NCBI RefSeq assembly: GCF_002222055.1
Contig: NZ_MUGS01000011.1
Span: forward strand, 27,957-91,956
Length of the DNA: 64,000 nt
Reading direction: 5' to 3'
Source of the DNA: Flavobacterium araucananum
Lineage (GTDB): Bacteria > Bacteroidota > Bacteroidia > Flavobacteriales > Flavobacteriaceae
Under the pieces are notes generated by a model. The model had not been told where the DNA came from, made no database searches, and saw nothing but the letters and a program-made list of their open reading frames with translations. Below, in pieces: positions 1 to 9,595 of the stretch. Positions within the stretch are counted from its first letter, which is position 1. Every line of letters starts with the position of its first letter. Position numbers and translations under genes: made by a program.

Positions 1-31
1 GGGGTTCTGATTTATAGAATGTACCAATCAA

Positions 32-70
32 AAAAGAAAAAAGCAGAATAGTAATATTCTGCTTTTTTTT
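32..70. terminator. Bidirectional intrinsic terminator
   Basis: A 13-bp perfect stem (38-50 with 55-67, core AGCAGAATA) closes a GTAA loop. It has an A-run on the left and a T-run on the right, so it can stop transcription on either strand. It lies just past the 3' end of the minus-strand DUF4403 gene. The 74 bases before that gene hold nothing else that I recognise. Confidence 0.8.
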
Positions 71-74
71 TGTC

Positions 75-1481
75 TTATTTCAATCCGTCGACCGATACAT
101 TTACCGTTCCGTTGATCTTTATAAAAGCGATAATTGCCTGATTGGTTAATTGTATTTTATCAAACTGAATGTCCTCCATTTTTCCGTTTACAAAAACACC
201 CGGCATTGGCGAATAGTTTTTAAGGTAAGTCGCCATGCTTTTTTTGCCTTCTTCTAAGTTGGGTTGTATCGAATAACGGCAGCTTTCTTCCATTTTTCTT
301 AAAATATAACCCTGACCCAGCCAGCTTGCTGTTCGCATTAATTTGCTTTTGGTATCTAAAACATAATCCAGCTTTTCAAAATAAATTTCTTTCGTCTGCG
401 GATTATACTGCGGAAATCCGTTTAAGTAAAGCGTTCCGTTTATAGATCCCAAAACATCAAGAGCAATTACCATTTTGCCATTTTTGTGCCAGATAGAAAC
501 GTTTTTTACCGTTATTTTCTTGCTTCCCGAACCAAATTCCTGTCCTGCAAAATTTTTAGTCATGATTTTCGACGCATCAATATAAGTTGAAATTGCAGCG
601 ATATTTGCCTGAATCTGGTTTGGAATTTTTGCCACAGGTTTCAATACAATTTTACTCGCATTGAATCTTGATTCCGGCTGCTTGCCCACAATGGTTTCCA
701 TGTTGCATTTCATGCCCATATCCAGTAAAAACAAATCATTCTTGAGCTTTGCATTGGTAGAGTAAACTTCGACAGGAACAATTCGCAGCCAGCTTTCATA
801 AGTATCACTCATTTGAAATGGAGTGCAGATTTTTTCTAAAGCCGACAAAACATTCGGTTTAAAATCCATTGATTTTTCGATAGCCTCGTCTATTTTCTTT
901 TCGATTTTCGATTTAAAAATAGAAATAGCCGGATTTACCAGATAGGTTATCGGCATGCTTTTCCCAAATACCAGCATTGTTGGGCTTTCGCTCCAGTCTA
1001 ATGATTTGAACTCTGTTTTAGTATTTAATTTCCAATTGGTCAAAGCGACTTCGCTCGATAAAGTAATTATCCCGTTTAGGTTAAATTCTCTGGTGTCGTA
1101 AAGAGCAACGCCTAGTTTTTTGGTGCCAATTCTATATTTGATTGTCGCTTTTAGAGGGAGAATTGTTTTGATCTTTTTGTCCGGATTTGCAGGATCGTTT
1201 TGAATTTTTATAGGAGCCTGTTTCCAGATTTTCATTTCGATATCATCATCTTCAATATTGTTGTCTTCATAAATTAAACCATTCAATAAAGTGTTGGTTT
1301 GATTTTCGATATCCGTCAGTTTTACCGTAATGGGTAAGTTAATAAACGAGGGATTTGCCTCATAAACTAACGGACTTGCATCATCTGGTTCCGGTTTTAA
1401 GGTTTCTAATTTTTGAGTTGTAGAACAGCTGGTAAGAACCGTAAGTGCCGTAAATAAAGAGATAAGTGAAAAAAACTTCAT
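75..1481 (-). CDS. DUF4403 family lipoprotein
   Basis: The 468-residue protein starts with a lipoprotein signal peptide whose lipobox is LTSC, with the acylated Cys near residue 19, so it should be anchored in the envelope. The rest resembles the DUF4403 family: a long beta-rich protein with conserved segments around DWSESPTMLVFGK and the C-terminal GVFVNGKMEDIQF. The family has no established biochemical role. It is a single gene on the minus strand, divergent from the export operon at 1658 and followed by a strong terminator. The lipobox is read directly; the family call is from recall of its overall form. Confidence 0.8.
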   Translation of the reverse strand: MKFFSLISLFTALTVLTSCSTTQKLETLKPEPDDASPLVYEANPSFINLPITVKLTDIENQTNTLLNGLIYEDNNIEDDDIEMKIWKQAPIKIQNDPANPDKKIKTILPLKATIKYRIGTKKLGVALYDTREFNLNGIITLSSEVALTNWKLNTKTEFKSLDWSESPTMLVFGKSMPITYLVNPAISIFKSKIEKKIDEAIEKSMDFKPNVLSALEKICTPFQMSDTYESWLRIVPVEVYSTNAKLKNDLFLLDMGMKCNMETIVGKQPESRFNASKIVLKPVAKIPNQIQANIAAISTYIDASKIMTKNFAGQEFGSGSKKITVKNVSIWHKNGKMVIALDVLGSINGTLYLNGFPQYNPQTKEIYFEKLDYVLDTKSKLMRTASWLGQGYILRKMEESCRYSIQPNLEEGKKSMATYLKNYSPMPGVFVNGKMEDIQFDKIQLTNQAIIAFIKINGTVNVSVDGLK

Positions 1482-1657
1482 CGTTAAGATTTTTTAAAGT
1501 CATGCAAAATTAAGAAAACAATTATATTATCTTAAAAAAGTGTAACAATTGGTAAGCAATTGAGTCTTATTGTAATAACTAAACGGAATTATTAACGTTT
1601 TCTTATCATAATTTACTTAATAAAAATGTTATTATTGTTTTAAAATTTAACAATATC

Positions 1658-2359
1658 ATGATCGAAATCAAAGATTTACACAAATCCTATAAAATGGGAA
1701 ATTCAGCATTGCATGTGTTAAAAGGGATTAATTTTAATATCGAAGAAGGTGAATTGGTTGCTATTATGGGATCATCCGGATCGGGAAAATCAACTCTTTT
1801 GAATATTTTGGGAATTCTTGATGAAGCAGATTCTGGTAGTTATATTTTGGATAAAACACCCATAAAAAATCTTAACGAAACGATAGCTTCACGGTATCGA
1901 AATAAATTTTTGGGATTTGTATTTCAGTCTTTCAATTTAATCAACTATAAATCGGCACTTGATAACGTTGCTATGCCGTTGTATTACCAGGGTATAAAAC
2001 GAAAAGAACGTTATGAGATTGCACTTAAATATTTAGAAAAAGTAGGTCTGGCTTCGCATTCACATCACTTACCCAACGAACTTTCAGGAGGTCAGAAACA
2101 ACGTGTTGCAATCGCAAGAGCTTTGGCATCAAATCCTAAGGTTTTATTGGCAGATGAGCCAACGGGAGCTTTGGATACTAAAACTTCGTATGAAGTTATG
2201 GAACTTATTCAGGGAATTAACGACGAAGGCAAAACGATTTTGATTGTTACTCACGAACCTGATATTGCCGCAATGTGCAAAAGAAATGTAGTCCTGAAAG
2301 ATGGATTAATCATCGATGATAAAATGGTAGAACAAGTTAGAGCTTCATCATATGTTTAA
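1658..2359 (+). CDS. ABC transporter ATP-binding protein, MacB/LolD type
   Basis: This 233-residue ATPase should power the export system encoded downstream. All catalytic motifs are visible: Walker A GSSGSGKST at about 38-46, Q-loop Gln90, signature LSGGQ at 142-146, Walker B VLLADEP at 162-168 and the switch His199. Length and motif context fit the MacB/LolD/FtsE group, which drives mechanotransmission rather than classical import. It is the first gene of a six-gene plus-strand operon, and its end overlaps the next gene by 8 bp, implying coupled translation. No clear TAnnTTTG element was seen in the AT-rich 177-bp leader. Confidence 0.93.
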   Translation: MIEIKDLHKSYKMGNSALHVLKGINFNIEEGELVAIMGSSGSGKSTLLNILGILDEADSGSYILDKTPIKNLNETIASRYRNKFLGFVFQSFNLINYKSALDNVAMPLYYQGIKRKERYEIALKYLEKVGLASHSHHLPNELSGGQKQRVAIARALASNPKVLLADEPTGALDTKTSYEVMELIQGINDEGKTILIVTHEPDIAAMCKRNVVLKDGLIIDDKMVEQVRASSYV

Positions 2360-3596
2360 TATTGAGCGTTGGCAGGAAATATTTGAGGCCATCTCGAAAA
2401 ACCGGTTGAGAACATTTCTTACCGGAGTTTCTGTAGCTTCGGGTATTTTTATTTTAGTGATTTTACTTGGTGCGGGTAAAGGACTACAAAATGGAATCGA
2501 AAAACAATTCGAGCGCGATGCTGCAGGGCTTATAGAAGTTTGGTCCGGTACAACAACCAAAGAATACAAAGGGTTAAATCCCGGAAGACAAATTCAGTTT
2601 AGAAATAGCGATTACTCACAATCAGTTCAAAAATTTCAGGATAAATTAGACCTGAGAGCGGCGACATATAATTTTTGGGGAGGAGCTTTTTCATACGGAA
2701 AAGAGTCGGGAAGTTATCAATACAGAGGAGTAGATCCGGATTATGGTGCCGTAGAAAATCTTGTTGTGGTTCAGGGGCGATTCATAAATAGTAGTGATTT
2801 GGCCAATAACGAGAAAGTAGCCTGTATTGGGATGAAAGTAAAAACAGATTTGTTTAAAGATAAAGACCCTTTAGGTAAAGAAATCGCTATTAATAATATC
2901 AATTTCAAGGTAGTAGGCGTTTTTACAGATCCCGGAGGAGAAAGAGAAGAAGCAAGAGCCTATTTGCCTAAAACAACGGTACAAAGAGCTTATGGTGGCG
3001 GAGATAAAATAAGTAATTTGTTTTTTACTTTAAAAAAGACAAATAATTATGACGAAGCATTAGCCCAATCCGAAAAATTTACACAAGATTTAAAAGATTT
3101 ACTAAAAAGTAAAAATGTTGTCGCTCCTACAGATGATGGCGGAGTAGGTGTTCATAATTCTGTAGTAGAAGCTAAAAAGTTTTATGATTTGAACCTTTAT
3201 ATCAGATTGTTTTTCTGGTGGGTTGGTATTTGTACCATTATTGCAGGAGTTGTTGGGGTAAGTAACATCATGTTGATCATCGTAAAAGAAAGAACTAAAG
3301 AAATAGGGATTAGAAAAGCATTGGGCGCATCACCATTTTCTATTATTTCGATGATACTTCATGAATCTATTTTTATTACTACTATAGCTGGTTTTGTGGG
3401 ATTATTGGCAAGTTTATTATTATTGGAGTTTGTTGGACCGATGGTTCAGAGTGAGTATTTTCAAAATCCTGAAGTAGATTTTGGTGTCGCTTTGACCACA
3501 CTTGCATTACTTGTATTTGCAGGAGCCATGGCTGGATTTTTTCCCGCATACAGAGCAGCCAAAATAAAACCTATTGTAGCACTTAGAGACGAATAA
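2352..3596 (+). CDS. MacB-type ABC permease (first paralogue)
   Basis: The 414-residue protein has the FtsX/MacB layout: one N-terminal membrane helix at about 19-42, a large periplasmic domain (MacB-PCD type), then three C-terminal helices. The segment VKERTKEIGIRKALGAS before the penultimate helices is the characteristic FtsX-domain signature. It overlaps the ATPase gene by 8 bp and is followed two bases later by a clear paralogue. The two permeases probably form a heterodimer on the single ATPase, which is inference. The substrate is unknown: MacB relatives export macrolides, peptides, lipoproteins or siderophores. Confidence 0.92.
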   Translation: MFNIERWQEIFEAISKNRLRTFLTGVSVASGIFILVILLGAGKGLQNGIEKQFERDAAGLIEVWSGTTTKEYKGLNPGRQIQFRNSDYSQSVQKFQDKLDLRAATYNFWGGAFSYGKESGSYQYRGVDPDYGAVENLVVVQGRFINSSDLANNEKVACIGMKVKTDLFKDKDPLGKEIAINNINFKVVGVFTDPGGEREEARAYLPKTTVQRAYGGGDKISNLFFTLKKTNNYDEALAQSEKFTQDLKDLLKSKNVVAPTDDGGVGVHNSVVEAKKFYDLNLYIRLFFWWVGICTIIAGVVGVSNIMLIIVKERTKEIGIRKALGASPFSIISMILHESIFITTIAGFVGLLASLLLLEFVGPMVQSEYFQNPEVDFGVALTTLALLVFAGAMAGFFPAYRAAKIKPIVALRDE

Positions 3597-3598
3597 TT

Positions 3599-4867
3599 AT
3601 GTTTAATAAAGATAATTGGGACGAGATTTTACAGGCCTTAACAGCCAATGTTTTCAGAACGGTTCTAACTGCATTTGGAGTATTTTGGGGAATATTTATT
3701 CTGGTAATATTACTTGCAGCCGGAAAAGGACTCGAAAATGGAGTAAAAAAGGATTTTGACGGAATCGCCACTAATACAATGTTTATGTGGAGCCAGACCA
3801 CATCAAAAGCCTACAAAGGTTTGCCTAAAACACGCCGTTATGAGTTTAGAAATAGCGATGTTGCGGCATTAAGAGCAGCATTTCCTGATTTGTTGTATGT
3901 TTCGCCCAGAAATCAATTGGGAGATTCTAATAACGGAACAAATAATGTGGTGCGTGGTACAAAAACAGCTGCTTTTTCTGTTTACGGAGATTATCCGGAA
4001 TTGATCAAACAACAGCCAATGGATATCATAAAAGGACGTTTTGTAAATCAACAGGATATTTCGCAAAGAAGGAAAGTAGCCGTGATTGGAAAAGGGGTTA
4101 TTAGTGAACTTTATGGAAAAGAAGAAGAAGCTGTTGGAACCTATTTAAAAATTAACGGAATCAATTTTATGGTTGTTGGGGTTTATAAATCCAAACAAAC
4201 CGGTGGAAATGCAGAACAGGAGCAAAAGAATGTATTTGTGCCTTTTACTACTTTTCAGCAGTCTTTTAATTATGGAGATAAAGTGGGATGGATGGCTCTT
4301 ACTGCAATAGATGAAGTTTCTATTACAGATCTAAAACCAAAAATTATAGACAAGATAAAAGAACTTCATTATATAAATCCAAAGGATGATCGGGCAGTAG
4401 GAAATTTTGATTTGTATGAACAATTTGGTAAAGTACAAAGTTTGTTTGATATCTTAAAAATCATTGCTTATTTTGTAGGATCTTTAGTGCTGATTTCCGG
4501 TGTAATCGGAATCTCCAATATTATGCTGATTGTAGTCAAAGAACGTACTAAAGAAATTGGGATTCGCAGAGCTTTGGGAGCAACACCCGGGGCAATTCGA
4601 GGTCAGATTTTATCAGAATCTATATTTTTGACTATTATCTCAGGGATGTTTGGCGTTGCTGTAGCAACAGGAGTTATTGCAATCCTGAATATGTTCCTGG
4701 CTTCTATGCCGCCAGAAAGTAACATAATGTTTGTTAATCCAAGCGTAGATTTAAGAGTTGTATTTGTTGCATTATTAATATTAGTAGGATCTGGTTTGCT
4801 TGCAGGATTTATCCCTGCGCAGACTGCAATTAATGTAAAGCCTGTGGATGCTTTACGAACAGAATAA
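3599..4867 (+). CDS. MacB-type ABC permease (second paralogue)
   Basis: The 422-residue permease has the same layout as the preceding one: N-terminal helix, periplasmic domain, three C-terminal helices and the FtsX signature VKERTKEIGIRRALGA. Its N-terminus is clearly homologous to that of its neighbour (both have GIFILVILL and AAGKGLENG-like segments), so the pair arose by duplication. Only 2 bp separate them. The two have diverged well beyond recent duplication, which favours specialised halves of one heterodimeric exporter over redundancy. That functional reading is inferred. Confidence 0.92.
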   Translation: MFNKDNWDEILQALTANVFRTVLTAFGVFWGIFILVILLAAGKGLENGVKKDFDGIATNTMFMWSQTTSKAYKGLPKTRRYEFRNSDVAALRAAFPDLLYVSPRNQLGDSNNGTNNVVRGTKTAAFSVYGDYPELIKQQPMDIIKGRFVNQQDISQRRKVAVIGKGVISELYGKEEEAVGTYLKINGINFMVVGVYKSKQTGGNAEQEQKNVFVPFTTFQQSFNYGDKVGWMALTAIDEVSITDLKPKIIDKIKELHYINPKDDRAVGNFDLYEQFGKVQSLFDILKIIAYFVGSLVLISGVIGISNIMLIVVKERTKEIGIRRALGATPGAIRGQILSESIFLTIISGMFGVAVATGVIAILNMFLASMPPESNIMFVNPSVDLRVVFVALLILVGSGLLAGFIPAQTAINVKPVDALRTE

Positions 4868-4907
4868 ATTATCAATCAAAATATAATCGATTAAACCAAA
4901 AAACAAA

Positions 4908-6023
4908 ATGAAAAAAGGAATAACCGTAACCATTTTAATCTTTATAGCTATAGTTTTCTTTGGCGCACTTTATTATCTGTATGCTAAAAATCAAGAATCT
5001 CCAATTGTTTTTAAAACGGAGAAAGCAGAGGTTAAAACAATCGTAAAAACTGCAATTGCAACCGGTAACATTCAGCCTAATGAAGAGGTTCTCATCAAAC
5101 CAAACATTTCAGGTATTATCGAAGAAATTTATATCAAAGCAGGAGAGAAAATTAAAGCGGGAGATATGATTGCCAAAATTAGGGTTGTGGCAAATGTATC
5201 TAACGTTAGTAGTACCCAAAATCAGGTACAAACAGCTAAAATTGCTTTAGATAATCAGGAAAAAATTTATAAAAGGCAAAAAACATTATTTGACAAAGAT
5301 GTTATTTCGGCCAATGATTTTGATGCAGCCCAATTAGCTTATACACAGGCAAAACAAAATTATCAGGCAGCAAAACAAAGTTTAGATATTGTAAAAACAG
5401 GAACAACAACATCATTAGGCAGTTATGCCAATACCTTAATTCGTTCAACAGTAACCGGAATGGTTTTAGCAGTTCCGGTAAAAGTAGGAAACCAGGTTAT
5501 CGAAAGTAATAATTTTAACGAAGGAACAACAATTGCAAGTGTTGCAGATGTTGGAAGAATGATTTTTATTGGAAAAATTGATGAATCTGAAGTAGGTAAA
5601 ATCAAAGAAAAAATGCCAATTGAGATTACCGTTGGTGCGATCGAAAATAAAAAATTCGATGCCGTTTTAACCGATATTGCGCCAAAAGGAGTTGTAGAAA
5701 ATGGTGCTATTCAGTTTGAAATAAAAGCTTCTTTAGAAAATAGAGATGCTACTTTTATCAGAGCTGGTTTAAGCGCAAATGCTTCAATTATTTTAGAGAA
5801 AGCAGATAAAGTTTTGGCAATCAAAGAATCATTGGTTCAATTTGATAAAAAAACACAAAAGCCCTATGTTGAAGTAGAAACTGCAGCGCAAAAATTTGAA
5901 AGAAGAGATTTAGTGTTGGGAGTTAGTGACGGAATCTATGTTCAGGTTAAAAGTGGAATTAAAGCTACGGATAAAATTAAAATCTGGAATCAGGGGTTGA
6001 TAAATGAAGGAGAAAAAAAATAA
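4908..6023 (+). CDS. Periplasmic adaptor subunit, MacA/HlyD type (first)
   Basis: The 371-residue adaptor (membrane fusion protein) has an N-terminal anchor helix at about 5-26. A biotinyl-lipoyl-like segment follows, with VLIKPNISGIIEEIYIKAGE and the KIKAGDMIAKI turn. Next come a coiled-coil hairpin at about 100-155 and beta-barrel domains. Such proteins bridge an inner-membrane exporter to an outer-membrane TolC channel. It sits 40 bp after the permeases and before the TolC gene. A second, longer adaptor is encoded after TolC, which is unusual for one MacAB-TolC unit. Confidence 0.9.
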   Translation: MKKGITVTILIFIAIVFFGALYYLYAKNQESPIVFKTEKAEVKTIVKTAIATGNIQPNEEVLIKPNISGIIEEIYIKAGEKIKAGDMIAKIRVVANVSNVSSTQNQVQTAKIALDNQEKIYKRQKTLFDKDVISANDFDAAQLAYTQAKQNYQAAKQSLDIVKTGTTTSLGSYANTLIRSTVTGMVLAVPVKVGNQVIESNNFNEGTTIASVADVGRMIFIGKIDESEVGKIKEKMPIEITVGAIENKKFDAVLTDIAPKGVVENGAIQFEIKASLENRDATFIRAGLSANASIILEKADKVLAIKESLVQFDKKTQKPYVEVETAAQKFERRDLVLGVSDGIYVQVKSGIKATDKIKIWNQGLINEGEKK

Positions 6024-6103
6024 TTTGAAACTATAAAAGAGTTTTTGGTTTTAAAAAATGTTAAATTTGCGTAGCATGTTTGCTGTGCTTTCATTCAAAA
6101 TAT

Positions 6104-7489
6104 ATGAAAATAAATAAATATAATAGTTTTGCTTTTATCCTGTTATTTGGGTTTGGTTTATCGACTCAGGCACAATCAAAACAATGGACATTAGAAGAAT
6201 GTGTGCGTTATGCATTAGATAATAATATTAAAGTAAAACTATCTGAATTAGATATAAAAAGTGCCGATATTGACAAAAAAGGGGCATTGGGTAGTTATCT
6301 TCCATCAGTAAGCGGAAGCGCTTCACACTCCTGGAATATTGGTTTGAACGTTAACCCGGTTACAAATATTGCTACGACACAAACAACCCAATATTCATCT
6401 TTGGGAGTGAATGCAGGTGTCGATATTTATAAAGGTTTGCAAAATCAAAATAATTATAGAAAAGCTAAACTTTCTATTATAGCATCGCAATATCAATTGT
6501 TAAAAATGCAGGAAGATATTTCTCTAAATGTAGCCAATGCATTTTTGGAGATTCTTTTTAACAAAGAAAATTTAAAAGTAAAAAAAGAACAATTGTCGAT
6601 CGATCAAAAACGTTTGGCCCGTTCTGAAGAGATGGTAAATGCCGGAACAATTCCGCGTGGCGATTTGTACGATCTAAAAGCTACAGAAGCAACAGATCAA
6701 CAAGCTATAATTGTTGCCGAAAATAGTTTGTTAATCTCAAAATTAAGTCTGGCGCAGCTTTTACAATTAAAAGAATTTACAGATTTTGATGTTGTAGACG
6801 ATACAAATGCAAAAGATGAAAATAATATCATGGCACAAAATCCGGTTGATATTTATAATAAAGCCAAAGAAATAAGAACAGAATTAAAGCTGGCACAAAC
6901 CAATCTTGAAATTGCAGAGAAAAGTGTTACTATTGCCAAAGGTGCTTATCAGCCAACACTTAGAGGTTTTTATGCCTTTAGTACAAGTGCAAGTTATAGT
7001 GACAGACTTATAGGGACAGACGTTAGCGGAAACCCGGTTTATGCAGGGCCACATTCAGTTTTAGACCAGTTTAGTGATAACAAAGGGCATAATTTTGGTT
7101 TTCAATTAAATGTGCCAATCTTTAACGGATTTTCAGTTAGAAATAATGTAGAAAGAAGTAAAGTAAGTTTAGAGAAATCTAAAATAGATTTAGAGCAAAA
7201 AAGTTTAGATTTGCAACGTAACGTTTATACTGCTTTTACAGATGCAAAAGGAGCGTTGAATGCTTATCAGTCATCAACAGTAACTTTAGAAGCCAGACAA
7301 CAAGCTTACAACTATGCAAAAGAAAAGTATGATGTAGGTTTGATGAATTCATTCGATTTTACTCAGGCGCAGACATTGTTGACCAATGCACAGTCTGATG
7401 TAATAAGAACAAAATACGATTACATGTTTAAAATAAAAATACTTGAATTCTATTTTGGAATTCCAATAGTTCCAATTATCACAAAATAA
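6104..7489 (+). CDS. TolC family outer-membrane efflux protein
   Basis: The product is an outer-membrane channel of the OEP/TolC family. It shows the expected WTLEECVRYALDNN start of the mature domain, long alpha-helical segments rich in Ala, Gln and Lys, and two internal structural repeats. The frame is open from a TTG at 6080, but the ATG at 6104 gives a compact signal peptide (MKINKYNSFAFILLFGF, cleaved after AQA or AQS), so I prefer 6104. A TAAATTTG element at 6062-6069 has a TTG only 14 nt upstream, so internal initiation is doubtful. It lies between two adaptor genes and should be the exit duct for the operon. Confidence 0.9.
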   Translation: MKINKYNSFAFILLFGFGLSTQAQSKQWTLEECVRYALDNNIKVKLSELDIKSADIDKKGALGSYLPSVSGSASHSWNIGLNVNPVTNIATTQTTQYSSLGVNAGVDIYKGLQNQNNYRKAKLSIIASQYQLLKMQEDISLNVANAFLEILFNKENLKVKKEQLSIDQKRLARSEEMVNAGTIPRGDLYDLKATEATDQQAIIVAENSLLISKLSLAQLLQLKEFTDFDVVDDTNAKDENNIMAQNPVDIYNKAKEIRTELKLAQTNLEIAEKSVTIAKGAYQPTLRGFYAFSTSASYSDRLIGTDVSGNPVYAGPHSVLDQFSDNKGHNFGFQLNVPIFNGFSVRNNVERSKVSLEKSKIDLEQKSLDLQRNVYTAFTDAKGALNAYQSSTVTLEARQQAYNYAKEKYDVGLMNSFDFTQAQTLLTNAQSDVIRTKYDYMFKIKILEFYFGIPIVPIITK

Positions 7490-7495
7490 TTTATT

Positions 7496-8797
7496 ATGTC
7501 AAAAAAAACAATTTATTTCTTACTTGGCGGTGCATTAGTTCTTATCGTAGGCTTAATTGGTCTTTCAAAAGCGGGAGTAATAGGGAATAAAGAGGAGGGA
7601 AAAGAAGTAGAAATTTCTAAAGTAGCAGCTTCAACGATTATAGAAACCGTTTCGGCAACAGGTAAAATTCAACCGGAAATTGAGGTGAAACTTTCATCAA
7701 TGGTTTCGGGCGAAATTATAGCACTAAATGTCAAAGAAGGACAAGTAGTTAAAAAAGGCGATTTGCTGGTAAAAATCAATCCTGATTTATATACTTCAGG
7801 ATTAGACAGATCCGTAGCAAATTTGTCCGGTACCAAAGCCGGTTTAACACAGTCTGAGGCAAGCTACAAAGAAGCAAAAGCAAGTTACGAGCGTAATAAA
7901 ACACTATATGATAAAGGTGTAATATCAAAGTCTGATTGGGATAAAGCAATTTCTACTTATGAAGTAGCAAAAGCAACCAGACAAAATGCCTATTACAATG
8001 TTCAGAGTGCATCAGCATCTGTTACAGAAGCCAAAGATAATTTAGGGCGTACCCTAATTTATGCTCCGGCAGATGGGACAATTTCAGTACTAAATGTAGA
8101 ATTAGGCGAGCGTGTTTTAGGAACCCAACAAATGGCGGGAACAGAACTCTTGCGAGTAGCGAACCTAAACAATATGGAAGTTGAAGTTGATGTAAACGAA
8201 AATGATATTGTAAAAGTAAAAATTGGCGATCAGGCAAATGTTGAAGTAGATGCTTATTTAAAAAAGAAATTTAAAGGTACTGTAACCAGTATCTCTAACT
8301 CTGCAAGTACCACACTAACATCAGATCAGGTAACTAATTTTAAAGTTAAAGTTCGTATTCTAAAAGAATCATACCAGGATTTATTAGAAGGTCAGCCAGG
8401 TACTTATTCGCCTTTTAGACCGGGAATGACAGCTACTGTTGATATCATGACAAGAACAAAGAATAATGTTCTGGCAGTACCTATTAGTTCTGTTGTAGTA
8501 AAATCAGATACTACAGCCGTAAAAGATTTTAAAGTCGAAGATCCTAATGCTGATAAAGACGATAAAAAAGTAGCAATAAAAAGCGATAAAAAATTCGAAT
8601 GTGTTTTTGTAAAAGTAGGTGATAAAGCTAAAATCAGAATCATTAAAACAGGCATTCAGGACGATACAAATATCGAAGTGATGTCAGGATTAAAACCAGG
8701 AGATGTTGTAATTACAGGACCTTATACAACGGTTTCTAAAGATCTGAATTCCGGAGATAAAGTAAAACTTAAAAAAGCAGATCTCCCTAAAAAATAA
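7496..8797 (+). CDS. Periplasmic adaptor subunit, MacA type (second)
   Basis: The 433-residue adaptor has an N-terminal hydrophobic anchor at about 5-25, a lipoyl-like segment (SGEIIALNVKEGQVVKKGD), a helical hairpin at about 95-165, and the barrel and membrane-proximal domains ending in a GLKPGDVVITGPY motif typical of MacA. It begins 6 bp after the TolC stop, so it is co-transcribed. It is longer than the first adaptor, with a charged insert near residues 340-365 (KVEDPNADKDDKK region). Two adaptors with two permeases suggest either a mixed adaptor ring or two alternative complexes. Confidence 0.9.
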   Translation: MSKKTIYFLLGGALVLIVGLIGLSKAGVIGNKEEGKEVEISKVAASTIIETVSATGKIQPEIEVKLSSMVSGEIIALNVKEGQVVKKGDLLVKINPDLYTSGLDRSVANLSGTKAGLTQSEASYKEAKASYERNKTLYDKGVISKSDWDKAISTYEVAKATRQNAYYNVQSASASVTEAKDNLGRTLIYAPADGTISVLNVELGERVLGTQQMAGTELLRVANLNNMEVEVDVNENDIVKVKIGDQANVEVDAYLKKKFKGTVTSISNSASTTLTSDQVTNFKVKVRILKESYQDLLEGQPGTYSPFRPGMTATVDIMTRTKNNVLAVPISSVVVKSDTTAVKDFKVEDPNADKDDKKVAIKSDKKFECVFVKVGDKAKIRIIKTGIQDDTNIEVMSGLKPGDVVITGPYTTVSKDLNSGDKVKLKKADLPKK

Positions 8798-8823
8798 TTT
8801 GAATCTTATTTTGAAAATATTGT

Positions 8824-8886
8824 TGTCACTCTGAGCGAAGCCGAAGGCTTATGATTTATAAAGTTTCGACTTCGCTCCGCCTGACA
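8824..8886. repeat. Imperfect inverted repeat (interspersed element)
   Basis: Two 22-nt arms, 8824-8845 (TGTCACTCTGAGCGAAGCCG...) and 8865-8886, are complementary at about 18 of 22 positions and can form a long hairpin. The left part, including AAGGCTTATGAT, recurs in degraded form at about 45258-45297, so this is a dispersed element and not a gene-specific terminator. It lies between the export operon and tsaB and may also act as a transcription stop. Confidence 0.65.
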
Positions 8887-8913
8887 TAAGTAATTAATTT
8901 AAATTTATACACA

Positions 8914-9588
8914 TTGCCTTTTATCCTAAATATAGAAACTGCAACCAAAAATTGCTCCGTGTCCATTGCCAAAAATGGAGAAACAATTGTATGTAAAGAA
9001 ATCGCAGAAGAAGGATATTCGCATGCAGAAAAACTACATGTTTTTATCGAAGAAGTAATTGCTGAGGCAGGTATTTCAGTTCAGGATTTAAATGCAATTG
9101 CGGTAAGTCAGGGTCCGGGTTCTTACACCGGTTTACGCATAGGCGTTTCGGCAGCAAAAGGATTGTGTTTTGCTCTAAACTTACCTCTGATAGCAGTAGA
9201 TACGTTACAAACTTTAGCATCGCAGGCAAATGTTGCCACAGGAAAAATTATTCCCATGCTCGATGCCAGAAGAATGGAAGTTTACAGCGCCATTTTTAAT
9301 GCTGGTTTAGAAATCGAAAGAGCAACTGAAGCAGAGGTTATTACAGAGGATTCTTTTGCAGACTATACAGAAACCATTTATTTTGTTGGAGATTGTGCAG
9401 ATAAATGCAAGGCAGTTTTAACCAAAGAAAACTTTGTGTTTTTAGAAAATGTCAAATACCCATCTGCAGCTGCAATGAGTAAAATAAGTTATGATAAATA
9501 CCAAAAAAGCGACACCGTAGATGTCGCTTATTTTGAACCTTATTATTTGAAAGATTTTATCATGGCACCGCCATCAAAAAAACAATAA
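8914..9588 (+). CDS. tsaB: TsaB, tRNA t6A modification protein
   Basis: TsaB is the scaffold partner of TsaD in forming threonylcarbamoyladenosine at position 37 of ANN-decoding tRNAs. The 224-residue product has the ASKHA-fold start LNIETATKNCSVS and the diagnostic GPGSYTGLRIG segment near residues 68-78. The start codon is TTG at 8914: the homology begins at residue 3 and no suitable ATG exists nearby. The gene stands alone between an inverted repeat and the convergent MscS gene. Family identity is secure; essentiality is known for relatives only. Confidence 0.93.
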   Translation: MPFILNIETATKNCSVSIAKNGETIVCKEIAEEGYSHAEKLHVFIEEVIAEAGISVQDLNAIAVSQGPGSYTGLRIGVSAAKGLCFALNLPLIAVDTLQTLASQANVATGKIIPMLDARRMEVYSAIFNAGLEIERATEAEVITEDSFADYTETIYFVGDCADKCKAVLTKENFVFLENVKYPSAAAMSKISYDKYQKSDTVDVAYFEPYYLKDFIMAPPSKKQ

Positions 9589-9595
9589 AACGATT

